Origin: Mayfieldus sp963740555 | GTDB lineage: Bacteria; Actinomycetota; Thermoleophilia; Solirubrobacterales; 70-9 | Reading direction: 5' to 3' | Assembly (NCBI GenBank): GCA_963740555.1 | Contig: CAVUES010000008.1 | Coordinates: 192,355-256,354, forward strand | DNA: 64,000 bases | Shown here: positions 17,357 to 25,571 of the stretch, in pieces | Position numbering within the stretch: position 1 is the first letter of the stretch | Layout: the number at the start of each line of letters is the position of its first letter | Translations under genes and position numbers: made by a program | Notes under the pieces: generated by a model | What the model saw: the letters and a program-made list of their open reading frames with translations, nothing else | Databases searched by the model: none | Told to the model about the DNA's origin: nothing

Positions 17357-17387
17357 TAGTTTCGCTATGCGAAAGGAAAGCGCCACG
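17350..17387. repeat. 38-bp repeat, left copy
   Basis: Imperfect hairpin whose arms are GGCGC...TTTCGC and GCGAAAGGAAAGCGCC around a TATGC loop. It is 37/38 identical to 18271-18308, in the same orientation. It overlaps the presumed start codons of both flanking divergent genes. Its loop and arms resemble copies A and B at 210 and 5659 but it forms a distinct subgroup. Confidence 0.8.
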
Positions 17388-18224
17388 CCAGACGCGATTG
17401 TGGGAGGAATCGCTTCCCAGCAGCATGGTGTGGTGTCGATCGGCCAGCTCGCAGCGGCCGGCATCAAGAGCCCCGCAATCAGCCGACGCCTTCGAACCGG
17501 ACGCCTGTACCGGGTCCACCGAGGCGTTTACGCGGTCGGGCACACAGGCTTGAGCAACGAGGGCCGATGGATGGCGGCGGTGCTCGCCTGCGGTGAGGGC
17601 GCGGTGCTCAGCCATCGGGCGGCAGCAGCACTTTGGAGGCTGCTGCCGCCCGAGTCGGGGCCGGTCGATGTCACCGTTCGAGGCGACGGTGGGCGCCGCA
17701 GGCAACCCGGCATCCACCTGCATCGTTCGCGCACCCTGGTGCGCCAGATGACGACCCGACGGCAGAACATTCCGGTGACCGTCCCGACTCGCACTATTGC
17801 CGACCTGCGCCGGGTTGTCCCGGACCCAAAGCTTCGAAGGGCTATCCGCGAAGCAACCGTGCTCGGCCTCGACATTGGTGGAGATGTCGACGCCGAGCCG
17901 ACTCGCAGCGAGCTTGAAGGTCGGTTTCTGCGCAACTGCCGTCGTCACCGCCTCCCAATGCCCGAGGTGAACGCGGAGGTCGGCCGGTTCATGGTCGATT
18001 TCTTGTGGCCCAAGTGGCAGCTGATCGTTGAGACCGACGGATACCGCTATCACCGAAGCCGGCTTGCATTCGAGCAAGACAGGGCCAGGGACGTCGAGCT
18101 GAAGCTGCTCGGGTATGAGGTCGTACGGTTCACGCATCGCCAGCTGACGCATGACGCCGCCGGCGTTGCGGCCTCCCTGCGTGCGCTCTTGAGGTCCACC
18201 GGGAGGCGGGCGGGCTCTGCTTAG
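17367..18224 (+). CDS. AbiEi-type N-terminal domain fused to a DUF559 (Vsr-like) nuclease domain
   Basis: 285 residues from the ATG at 17367, which lies inside the 38-bp repeat. The N-terminal 90 residues (QHGVVSIGQLAAAGI, RRLRTGRLYRVHRGVYAVGH) match the winged-helix AbiEi antitoxin-like module. The C-terminal part holds ELEGRF, VDFLWPKWQLIVETDGYRYH and a final VVRFTHRQL, which fits a PD-(D/E)xK-like DUF559 endonuclease. Such fusions are abundant in actinobacteria, often in many copies. No partner toxin is adjacent. The gene is bracketed by direct repeats, which suggests it can move or has been inserted. Function is unproven. Confidence 0.82.
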   Translation: MRKESATPDAIVGGIASQQHGVVSIGQLAAAGIKSPAISRRLRTGRLYRVHRGVYAVGHTGLSNEGRWMAAVLACGEGAVLSHRAAAALWRLLPPESGPVDVTVRGDGGRRRQPGIHLHRSRTLVRQMTTRRQNIPVTVPTRTIADLRRVVPDPKLRRAIREATVLGLDIGGDVDAEPTRSELEGRFLRNCRRHRLPMPEVNAEVGRFMVDFLWPKWQLIVETDGYRYHRSRLAFEQDRARDVELKLLGYEVVRFTHRQLTHDAAGVAASLRALLRSTGRRAGSA

Positions 18225-18270
18225 CCGGCCCGCCGCCTTGGCCTGGCCAGGGCCCAAACCACAGCGGCGT

Positions 18271-18308
18271 GGCGCATTGGTTTCGCTATGCGAAAGGAAA
18301 GCGCCACG
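18271..18308. repeat. 38-bp repeat, right copy
   Basis: Direct repeat of 17350-17387 with one mismatch. It lies between the DUF559 gene and the xylA 3' end. It contains the same short reading frame start (MRKESAT) as the gene at 17367, although no real gene continues here. Confidence 0.8.
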
Positions 18309-18312
18309 GGGC

Positions 18313-19452
18313 TCAGCGCAATCCGAGCAGCACCTCGGTCATCAGCTGATCGAGGAGCTCGTTGCCGTAGCCGCGGCCCGCGAGAGCATCGAGGCCGTCT
18401 GCCCCCGCCTTCAACGCCTCCGTGTCCTCCCCCTCCCCCACCGTCGGCTCACCGAGCTCCGCCGTTGAGGCCCCGGCAAGGGCTTCTTGGACCTCGGGCA
18501 GCCCGTCGAAATGGCTGGCGCGCTCCGCCAGCGCCTCGTAGGTGCGCATGCACCCGGCCGCGAAGTCCCAGATGCCCGCCGCATCCTCGCTGCGGTAGGC
18601 ATGCGCATCGAAGTGAAGCGGGCCGGTGTAGCCGGCTCGCTCGAGCAGGCGGACGACCAGGAAGGCCTCCTTGAGGTCCTCCGCTCCGAAGCGAAAGTCC
18701 TGGTCGTATCGCCCGATGCGCTGCGCGTTGAGGTCGATGTGGAAGAGCTTGCCCGCCCACAGCGCCTGCCCCACCGCATGGTGCATCGAGAGACCGGCCA
18801 TCGTCTCGTGGGCCACCTCCGGGTTGACCCCCACCATCTCGGAGCGCTCGAGGGTGGTGATGAAGTGCAGAGCGTGCCCGACGGTGGGCAGGAAGATGTC
18901 GCCGCGCGGCTCGTTGGGCTTCGGCTCGATCGCGAAACGCAGCTCGTAACCCTGCTCGGTGACGTAGTCGGCCAGCGTGTCGATCGCCTCGCGATAGCGG
19001 TCGAGCGCGTCGCGGGGATCCTTCGCCGCGCCGGCCTCGCTGCCCTCGCGCCCGCCCCAGAAGTCGTAGATCTCCGCACCCAGCCGCGCGCCCAGGTCGA
19101 TCGCGCGCATCGCCTTGCCGATCGCCGCCCGGCGAACGCCCCGGTCGTTGGACGTGAACGCCCCGTCCTTGAACGCCGGATGGGTGAACAGGTTTGTGGT
19201 CGCCATCCCGACGCCAAGGCCGGTCTCCTCCAGCGCCGCCTCGAAGCGCGCCACGATCTTCTCCGCCTCGCCCGCCGGGGTGCCGAGCGGGACGAGGTCG
19301 TTGTCATGCAGGCTCACTCCCCAGGCGCCGAGCTCGGCGAGCTTGTGCACCGACTCCACTGGGTCCAGCGGCGCCCGGGTCGGATCTCCGAACGGGTCGC
19401 GGCCCGGATTTCCAACCGTCCAGAGGCCGAACGTGAAGCGATGCTCAGTCAT
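18313..19452 (-). CDS. xylA: Xylose isomerase (class I)
   Basis: Converts D-xylose to D-xylulose; metal-dependent TIM-barrel tetramer. About 379 residues, the size of the Streptomyces-type enzyme. Key residues are visible: FGLWTVGNPGRDPFGD near the start, LHDNDLVP with the catalytic His, AIEPKPNEPRGDIFLPTVGH for metal ligands, NPEVAHETMAGL, KLFHIDLN, and GPLHFDAHAYRSED. The start may be the ATG at 19455 or 19452. Its start overlaps the stop of the Gfo/Idh gene, so both belong to one operon running from the HAD gene at 22518. Confidence 0.96.
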   Translation of the reverse strand: MTEHRFTFGLWTVGNPGRDPFGDPTRAPLDPVESVHKLAELGAWGVSLHDNDLVPLGTPAGEAEKIVARFEAALEETGLGVGMATTNLFTHPAFKDGAFTSNDRGVRRAAIGKAMRAIDLGARLGAEIYDFWGGREGSEAGAAKDPRDALDRYREAIDTLADYVTEQGYELRFAIEPKPNEPRGDIFLPTVGHALHFITTLERSEMVGVNPEVAHETMAGLSMHHAVGQALWAGKLFHIDLNAQRIGRYDQDFRFGAEDLKEAFLVVRLLERAGYTGPLHFDAHAYRSEDAAGIWDFAAGCMRTYEALAERASHFDGLPEVQEALAGASTAELGEPTVGEGEDTEALKAGADGLDALAGRGYGNELLDQLMTEVLLGLR

Positions 19453-20437
19453 CACCCACCTTCGCGCAGGGTACGGGCTCGCCCCCTCGATCGGCGGAGC
19501 GATACAGCGCCTCGATCGCCCGCGCCTGACCGACGGCGTCCAACCGCCCGAGAAGCGGCTGTCTACCTGAGCGGATCGCGGCGCTCATGTCCTCGAACTC
19601 GAGCTGGTAGGGATTGGCCCGCGGCACGTCGACGCGTTCCGGCTCTCCGTCACGCAGCAGCTCGATCCCCGGCTCGGTGACCAGGAACGGTCTGCGGAGG
19701 CGTAGTGTCCCCAGGGAGCCGACCACGTCGAGCAGGCTGTTGTCCGGGACGTCCAGGCCGCAGTCGAAATGGGCCAGCACCTGACCGGGGAAGACGAGCG
19801 TCCCGGCAAAGCGGACGTCGACGCCGCTCGCGGCGGGCACCTGGCGGCCGATCGCTATCTCCGGCTCGCCGGCGAACAGCCGTGCGCCGCTGATGCAGTA
19901 GCAGCCGACGTCCATCAGCGAGCCCCCGTCGAGCTCGGCATTGAGACGGATGTCCTGCTGGTCGTCGAGCGTAAATCCGAACGACGAGCGCAACACGCGA
20001 AGCTCGCCGATCTCCCCCGCCTCAACCAGCTCCTTCGCCCGCTTGGTCTGAGGATGGTGGCGGTACATGAAGCCCTCCGTGAGGATCCGCCCCGTATGCT
20101 CCGCCGCGGCGAACGCCCGCTCGACCTCCGCGGTGCGCCGGTCCAGGGGCTTCTCGCAGAGAACATGCTTGCCGGCCTCGAGCGCCCGGATCGTCCATTC
20201 CACGTGCATCGAGTTCGGCAGCGGGATGTAGACCGCCTCGACGTCGTCGTCCTCCAGGAGCGACTTGTAGGAGCCGTGGGCGCGCGGGATCCCCTCCAGG
20301 CGCGCGTAATTCTCAGCCGCCTCCTGCGAACGGCTGGCGACCGCCAGTAGATCGACCTCCGACGACTCGCGCACCTCGGGCAGCACCCGCTCGTTGATCT
20401 TCGCCGTCGAGACGATCCCCCAGCGCACGGGCGGCAT
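19445..20437 (-). CDS. Gfo/Idh/MocA family oxidoreductase
   Basis: NAD(P)-dependent sugar or cyclitol dehydrogenase of about 330 residues. The Rossmann motif is RWGIVSTAKINERV at the N-terminus, and the family catalytic motif AGKHVLCEKPLDRR is near residue 95. The C-terminal beta-sheet domain starts near residue 125. The ATG at 20437 is preferred because GAGGAGAT lies 6 bases upstream; the longer frame to 20473 overlaps xylB. Its position between xylB and xylA suggests it oxidises a pentose, for example D-xylose as in xylose dehydrogenase relatives, but the substrate is inferred only. Confidence 0.88.
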   Translation of the reverse strand: MPPVRWGIVSTAKINERVLPEVRESSEVDLLAVASRSQEAAENYARLEGIPRAHGSYKSLLEDDDVEAVYIPLPNSMHVEWTIRALEAGKHVLCEKPLDRRTAEVERAFAAAEHTGRILTEGFMYRHHPQTKRAKELVEAGEIGELRVLRSSFGFTLDDQQDIRLNAELDGGSLMDVGCYCISGARLFAGEPEIAIGRQVPAASGVDVRFAGTLVFPGQVLAHFDCGLDVPDNSLLDVVGSLGTLRLRRPFLVTEPGIELLRDGEPERVDVPRANPYQLEFEDMSAAIRSGRQPLLGRLDAVGQARAIEALYRSADRGGEPVPCAKVGDD

Positions 20438-20459
20438 GCCTATCTCCTCGCGTCGGGGC

Positions 20460-21863
20460 TCATGTTTGCTCAAGTGGTCGCAGGGCCGGATACAGCTCCC
20501 TGAACCGATCGTATCCCTCGGCGTATGCGGTCACCCAGGCGGGCTCGGGCTCGACTCGGTCGTCGACGCGAACGCAGGCGCCGACCGCCTCGGCGGCATC
20601 GGCGAAGACGCCCGCCGCGACGCCGCCGAGCAGCGCCGCCCCGAACGCGGCCCCCTCCTCGGCGCCGGCGGTGCGCTCGAGCGGGATCCCGAGGACCGAG
20701 GCGACGATCCGCCGCCACAGCTCGCTGCGCGCTCCGCCCCCCGAGATGCGGCCCACCTCGGCCTCTACACCAAGCGCGCGCAGCAGCTCCAGCGAATCGC
20801 GAAGCCCGTAGGCGACGCCCTCGAGCACCCCCCGCGTCAAGGCGCCGCGATCATGGCGGTGGGAAAGGCCGACGAAGGCGCCGCGCGCGTTGGGATCGGC
20901 ATGCGGGGTCCGCTCGCCGGCCAGGTAGGGCTGGAACAGCAGGCCCTCGGTACCGGGCTGCCAGGCCGCCGCAGACCCGAGCAGCTCGTCATGGTCAGCG
21001 CCGACGACCTCGACGAGCCAGCGCAGCGATCCGGCTGCTGACAGCATCACCCCCATCGCGTGCCAGGTGCCGGGGACGGCGTGGCAGAAGACGTGCAGGC
21101 GCGCTTCGGGGTCTGGTCGGTAAGCGGGCAGCACCGCGAAGACCACACCAGAGGTGCCGAGCACGACCGACAGAAGCCCGGGCCGGTCGATGCCGACCCC
21201 CAGCGCCCCGGCCGCCTGGTCGCCGGCCCCGGCGATCTCGGTCGACTCGCTGACCGGCGGCAGCCAGGTTGCTGGCAGCTCCAGCGCGTCGAGCACCTCG
21301 TCGCTCCAACGGCGATCGCGGACGTCGAACAGCAGCGTCCCGGAGGCGTCGGCGGCGTCGATCGCGTGCTCGCCCGTCATCTGCAGCCGCACGTAGTCCT
21401 TCGGCAGCAGCACGCTGTGAATCCGCGCGAAGATGTCTGGCTCGTGGCGGCGCAGCCAGAGCAGCTTCGGCGCCGTGAAGCCGGTCAGCGCCCGGTTGCC
21501 GGTCAGCTCGATGAGGCGCTCGAGGCCGATCCGCTCTTCGATCTCGGCGCACTCCCCGGCTGTGCGCTGGTCGTTCCAGAGGATCGCCGGACGCAGCACG
21601 CGGTCGTGCTCGTCGAGCGCCACCAGCCCGTGCATCTGCCCGGAGAGGCCGACCGCGGCGGGCTCGACGCCGAGATCGCCGAGCGCCGCCTGCGACGCCC
21701 GCCACCAGTCCTCGGGGTCCTGCTCGGCCCAGCCCGGCTGCGGGGTGGAGAGCGCGTAGCCGCGCTCGGCGCTCGCCAGGAGCTCGCCGCGGGCCGATAT
21801 CGCCACCGCCTTCACCCCCGTCGTCCCCACGTCGAGGCCGACAAGCGGACGATCAGCCGCCAT
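20460..21863 (-). CDS. xylB: Xylulokinase
   Basis: Phosphorylates D-xylulose, feeding the pentose phosphate pathway. It has 467 residues of the FGGY fold. Motifs are VGLDVGTTGVKAVAI for ATP-phosphate binding, GLSGQMHGLVALDEHDRVL around residue 75, and SGGGARSELWRRIVASVLG near residue 385. The presence of xylA two genes downstream supports xylulose as the substrate. The start overlaps the HAD gene by 11 bases. Confidence 0.94.
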   Translation of the reverse strand: MAADRPLVGLDVGTTGVKAVAISARGELLASAERGYALSTPQPGWAEQDPEDWWRASQAALGDLGVEPAAVGLSGQMHGLVALDEHDRVLRPAILWNDQRTAGECAEIEERIGLERLIELTGNRALTGFTAPKLLWLRRHEPDIFARIHSVLLPKDYVRLQMTGEHAIDAADASGTLLFDVRDRRWSDEVLDALELPATWLPPVSESTEIAGAGDQAAGALGVGIDRPGLLSVVLGTSGVVFAVLPAYRPDPEARLHVFCHAVPGTWHAMGVMLSAAGSLRWLVEVVGADHDELLGSAAAWQPGTEGLLFQPYLAGERTPHADPNARGAFVGLSHRHDRGALTRGVLEGVAYGLRDSLELLRALGVEAEVGRISGGGARSELWRRIVASVLGIPLERTAGAEEGAAFGAALLGGVAAGVFADAAEAVGACVRVDDRVEPEPAWVTAYAEGYDRFRELYPALRPLEQT

Positions 21864-22518
21864 CGGGCTTTCGGTCGCTGAGCGTCGCCTCGATCAGCAG
21901 CCGCACCGCGGGGTCGGCGAGGGAGTCGAAGACATGGTCGGCCTCCAGCTCTATGCCGGCGATCGACGGCACGCCGAGCACGAGCAGGCCGGCCGCGCGG
22001 GCCGCGGTGACGCCGGGCGGCGAGTCCTCCAGCGCGACGGAGCGCGACGGATCGATGCCGAGCAGCTCGCAGGCGCGCAGGTAGAGGTCGGGCGCCGGCT
22101 TCGGGACGCCGACGTCCTCGAAGCCGATCACCACGTCGAAGGCGTCGTGCACGCCGACCCGCTCGAGCCCGGTGAGCAGGTGGCGGCGGGGGGCGTTCGA
22201 TGCGACGGCAAGCGGCCAGCGTCCACGCAGCGCCTCGACCAGCTCGAGCGCTCCGGGGCGCGGCTGCGCGCCCGCCGCGATCTCCCCCACCGCGAGCTCG
22301 TACATCTCGGCGCTCACCTCCTCGCCCTGCCCCGGAATCAACCGCTCGAGCACCAGCGGCGCGGTCGCCGGGGCGGTTCCCACCAGCGCCTGCTTCGCCG
22401 TCAGATCGAAGACATGGCCGCGGCGCTCGAAGACCTGCTCCTGGGCGCGCGTCCAGCAGGGCTCGGTGTCCAGCAGCAGCCCGTCGTTGTCGAAGACGAT
22501 TCCGGCTCGTTCGCTCAT
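21853..22518 (-). CDS. HAD-superfamily sugar phosphatase (beta-phosphoglucomutase-like)
   Basis: 221 residues. HAD motif I is FDNDGLLLDTEP, with Asn between the two catalytic Asp residues; motif II is AVASNAPRR; motif III is KPAPDLYL; motif IV is VALEDSPPGVTAA. The small alpha-helical cap and the glycine-rich motif I match phosphosugar phosphatases and mutases of subfamily IA. It is the first gene of the xylose operon and starts 47 bp from the divergent aldo/keto reductase. It probably removes phosphate from a pentose by-product; the substrate is not visible. Confidence 0.9.
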   Translation of the reverse strand: MSERAGIVFDNDGLLLDTEPCWTRAQEQVFERRGHVFDLTAKQALVGTAPATAPLVLERLIPGQGEEVSAEMYELAVGEIAAGAQPRPGALELVEALRGRWPLAVASNAPRRHLLTGLERVGVHDAFDVVIGFEDVGVPKPAPDLYLRACELLGIDPSRSVALEDSPPGVTAARAAGLLVLGVPSIAGIELEADHVFDSLADPAVRLLIEATLSDRKPDGG

Positions 22519-22565
22519 CGCCGCGCCATTCTGCCGCAGCGGGCCCGACCTGCGAGGATCGGCGC

Positions 22566-23549
22566 ATGGAGCAGCGAAGGATGGAGCGCCTCGATTTCTC
22601 GGCCGGGGTCGTGGGCCTCGGCACCTGGCAGCTCGGCGCCGATTGGGGCGCGGTGGACGCCGAGCACGCGCATTCGACTCTCGACGCAGCCGTTGAGGCC
22701 GGCATCACCTTCTTCGACACCGCCGACGTCTACGGCGACGGGCGCAGCGAGAAGTTCTGCGGCGAGCTGCTGGAGCGCCATCCCGACCGCGGCCTGATGG
22801 TGGCGACCAAGATGGGCCGCCGCGTCGACCAGCTGCCCGAGAACTACAACCGCGACAACTTCTGGGCCTGGAACGAGCGATCGCTGGCCAACCTGGGGGT
22901 CGAGACGATCGACCTCGTTCAGCTTCATTGCCCGCCCAGCGAGGTGATCGATGACGACGAGACCTTCGAAGCGCTCGACGAGATGGTCGGGTCCAGCCGG
23001 ATGCGAGCCTACGGCGTCTCGGTGGAGACCTGTGCGCAGGCGCTGGCGGCAATCGCCCGTCCCAACGTCGCCACGGTGCAGATCATCCTCAACTGCTTCC
23101 GCCACAAGCCGCTCGAGGAAGTGCTCCCGGCCGCGCGTGAGGCCGGTGTCGGAATCATCGTCCGGGTTCCTCTGGCATCCGGCCTGCTCTCCGGCCGCTA
23201 CGACGAGAACACGGTCTTCTCTCCCGACGACCATCGCAGCTACAACCGCCACGGCGAGGCCTTCGACGTCGGCGAGACCTTTGCTGGGGTGCCGTTCGAG
23301 GTCGGCCTCGAGGCCGTGCGGGAGCTCGCCGGCTTCGTCGATCCCGGCGTCCCGCTTTCTCAGTTCGCGCTTCGCTGGGTGATCGACCAACCCGGAGCAA
23401 GCGTCGTGATCCCTGGCGCCCGCAATCCCGAGCAGGTGCGCCAAAACGCCGCCAGCGCCGATCTGCCGCCGTTGCGCGAGGAGCAGCTGGCCGGGGTCGC
23501 GGAGGTCTACGATCGCCTCATCCGCCCCCACGTCCACGACCGCTGGTAG
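22566..23549 (+). CDS. Aldo/keto reductase
   Basis: 327 residues of NADPH-dependent (beta/alpha)8-barrel type. Catalytic residues can be seen: Asp and Tyr in FFDTADVYGDGRSEKF, Lys in MVATKMGR, and His in IDLVQLHCPP. The cofactor segment ASVVIPGARNPEQVRQN is near the C-terminus. The ATG at 22566 follows a GAGGAT ribosome site; a second ATG at 22581 is possible. It lies alone on the plus strand between the xylose and arabinose operons and overlaps the 3' end of araM by 32 bp. A role in pentose or pentitol interconversion is a guess from context. Confidence 0.92.
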   Translation: MEQRRMERLDFSAGVVGLGTWQLGADWGAVDAEHAHSTLDAAVEAGITFFDTADVYGDGRSEKFCGELLERHPDRGLMVATKMGRRVDQLPENYNRDNFWAWNERSLANLGVETIDLVQLHCPPSEVIDDDETFEALDEMVGSSRMRAYGVSVETCAQALAAIARPNVATVQIILNCFRHKPLEEVLPAAREAGVGIIVRVPLASGLLSGRYDENTVFSPDDHRSYNRHGEAFDVGETFAGVPFEVGLEAVRELAGFVDPGVPLSQFALRWVIDQPGASVVIPGARNPEQVRQNAASADLPPLREEQLAGVAEVYDRLIRPHVHDRW

Positions 23550-24867
23550 CGGCGACGAAGGTCGCGTCGAGGCCCTCCTCGAGCGCTCCCTGGCCCTCGA
23601 GGAAGTCGATCACCGTGTAGCGAGCCCGCAGCCGGCTCGCGTAGCGGAAGGTCGCTCGCAGCGTGCGCGCGTCGAGGCCGAGGAAGCCGGGCTCGCTGGG
23701 AATCCCGGCGGTGGCCAACGCTCCCTGGACCGCGACGAACGGCTGCTGCGCCGCGCGGATCCGGGCGCGCAGCGCCGACCAGTCCTTCTCGCCGGGCCAG
23801 CTCGACGCCCCGGCGGCGACAAAGCGGCGCTTCTGCTCGATCGCCTCGAGCACCTCGGCCGGCGGTCCGCCGAGCCACTCCCGGGCACCCGCGTCGATGG
23901 GGTCCTGCTCGCGCGGCCTCCGCAGGGCCGGCACGCCGCCCGCGTAGGCGAAGCGCTGCAGGCGCATCGCGAAGCCTGTCGCGTAGCCGACCTGTAGGCC
24001 GTGCGGCTGGTGCTCGCGGTCTCCCCGAGCCGCCAGCAGGTCCCAGAAATGCGAGGCGTGATGCTCGCAGCCGCTCGCCGGCCGGGAGTTGCCGATCATC
24101 GTCATCGCGATGCCCGATTCGAGCAGACCGCCAAGCAGCCGCTCCACCGCCGCCGGGTCGCGCCGCAGCACCGCCTCGGCGTGCTCGACCGCGAAGCGAA
24201 GCGGCTCCACGACGCGTGCGTCGACCTCCGCACAGAAGGCCTCGCCGTAGAGCAGGTGAGCTGCCAGCCAGTCGACCCGTGCGGTCGCCTTGCCCAGCAG
24301 GTCGCAGAGCCCGGATCGTGTCAGCTCCGGCGGGGCGGCGGCGAGCACCGCCGGGTCGGCGAAGATCGCCAGCGGGGCCCGTGCCGGAGACGTCACCTTG
24401 ACGCCCCCCAGCTCCATCGCGGCGACGCTCGACGCGTATCCATCCATCGAAGCGGCCGTGGGCACGCTGACGAAGCCCCGGCCTTCGAGGTGCGTCGCGT
24501 AACGGGTGAGGTCAGTGAGCACGCCCGAGCCGACCGCGACCACGCCGTCGAAATCGTCCGCGCGGAGACGGGCACTGGCCGTCGCGACCGCGTCCTCGTC
24601 GGCGGCCAGGCCGCTGCGATTCGGGAAGCAGAGCGCCGCGACGCGGAGCCCCGCCCCCTCCAGCTCGAGGGCGACCCGCCGGCCGACGGCTTCCTCGGTG
24701 TTGACGTCCATGACCAGCAGTGCACGGCGCCAGCTCCTCGCATCGGCATAGGCGGCGAGCCGCTGGAGCGCGTCCGGGGCGACGACGATCTCCTCGATCG
24801 CCACCCTGTGGGTCATCCCGCAGGCGCACTTGGCCGACCCCTCGGGGAGGTCGATCGCCGTCATCAC
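23518..24867 (-). CDS. araM: sn-Glycerol-1-phosphate dehydrogenase family protein (AraM/EgsA)
   Basis: 449 residues of the iron-containing-dehydrogenase-like fold that reduces dihydroxyacetone phosphate to sn-glycerol-1-phosphate. Visible features are the NAD-binding AVGSGVLTDLTRYATH, VPTAASMDGYASS, the metal-binding region SGLCDLLGKATARVDW, and HHASHFWD with a His pair, followed by PHGLQVGYATG. It ends the arabinose operon directly after araD, just as Bacillus araM sits in the arabinose operon. Gly-1-P is the archaeal-type glycerol stereochemistry; no archaeal-type lipid gene (GGGP synthase) is in this window. Starts at the ATG pair at 24867/24864. Confidence 0.88.
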   Translation of the reverse strand: MMTAIDLPEGSAKCACGMTHRVAIEEIVVAPDALQRLAAYADARSWRRALLVMDVNTEEAVGRRVALELEGAGLRVAALCFPNRSGLAADEDAVATASARLRADDFDGVVAVGSGVLTDLTRYATHLEGRGFVSVPTAASMDGYASSVAAMELGGVKVTSPARAPLAIFADPAVLAAAPPELTRSGLCDLLGKATARVDWLAAHLLYGEAFCAEVDARVVEPLRFAVEHAEAVLRRDPAAVERLLGGLLESGIAMTMIGNSRPASGCEHHASHFWDLLAARGDREHQPHGLQVGYATGFAMRLQRFAYAGGVPALRRPREQDPIDAGAREWLGGPPAEVLEAIEQKRRFVAAGASSWPGEKDWSALRARIRAAQQPFVAVQGALATAGIPSEPGFLGLDARTLRATFRYASRLRARYTVIDFLEGQGALEEGLDATFVAATSGRGRGGG

Positions 24868-24872
24868 TCAGA

Positions 24873-25565
24873 TCAGCCAGGCTGCCCGTAGTAGGCGCGG
24901 GGCCCGTGCTTGCGGGTGAAATGCTTGTCGCGGATCGCCGCCGCCAGCGGTTCGATCGCCGGGTCCAGCGCCGTCGTCAACAGCGCCAGGCGCGCCACCG
25001 CCTCCAGGGTCGCCGCCGTCTCGACCGCCGCCGCCGGGTCCCCGGCCCAGCAGAAGGGCCCGTGGCCTCGCACCAGGACGGCGGGCACCTCGTCTGGGTC
25101 GCGCTCACCGACCGCCTCGACCAGCACTTGGCCGGTGGCGCCCTCGTAATCCTCCTCGACCTCCTCCTCGGTCAGCGCCCGGGTGAGCGGAATCGGCCCT
25201 GGGCATAGATCGGCGTGGGTCGTGCCGAGGATCGGGATCTCGCGCTCCGCCTGCGCCCAGGCGGTCGCCCAGGTCGAGTGGGTGTGCACGACCCCGCCGA
25301 TCGCGTCGAATGCCCGGTAGAGCGCCAGGTGGGTCGGCGTGTCGGTCGAGGGGCGCCGCGGGCCCTCCACCGCCTTGCCATCGAGGTCGACGAGGACGAT
25401 GTCCTCGGCGGTCATCGCGTCGTAGTCGACGCCGCTCGGCTTGATTGCCACCAGCCCCCCTTCGCGGTCGATCCCGCTCACGTTTCCCCAGGTGAGGGTG
25501 ACGAGCCCGTGAGCGGGAAGCGCGAGGTTGGCCTCCAGCACCTGCTGTCGCAGTGCCTCCAGCAT
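24873..25565 (-). CDS. araD: L-ribulose-5-phosphate 4-epimerase
   Basis: Class II aldolase-fold, zinc-dependent enzyme producing D-xylulose 5-phosphate. It has 230 residues. Motifs are LVTLTWGNVSGIDRE and KPSGVDYD for phosphate binding, the metal triad in VVHTHSTWATAWAQA (two His) and a later His in ILGTTHADLC, and VLVRGHGPFCWAG. It lies between araA and araM with a gap of only 6 bases on each side, in the standard arabinose set. Confidence 0.95.
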   Translation of the reverse strand: MLEALRQQVLEANLALPAHGLVTLTWGNVSGIDREGGLVAIKPSGVDYDAMTAEDIVLVDLDGKAVEGPRRPSTDTPTHLALYRAFDAIGGVVHTHSTWATAWAQAEREIPILGTTHADLCPGPIPLTRALTEEEVEEDYEGATGQVLVEAVGERDPDEVPAVLVRGHGPFCWAGDPAAAVETAATLEAVARLALLTTALDPAIEPLAAAIRDKHFTRKHGPRAYYGQPG

Positions 25566-25571
25566 CGGCGA

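Noticed and set aside
18288..18674. Plus-strand frame starting MRKESAT at the right 38-bp repeat
   Set aside because: Only the first residues, encoded by the repeat, match the DUF559 gene; the rest is antisense to xylA.
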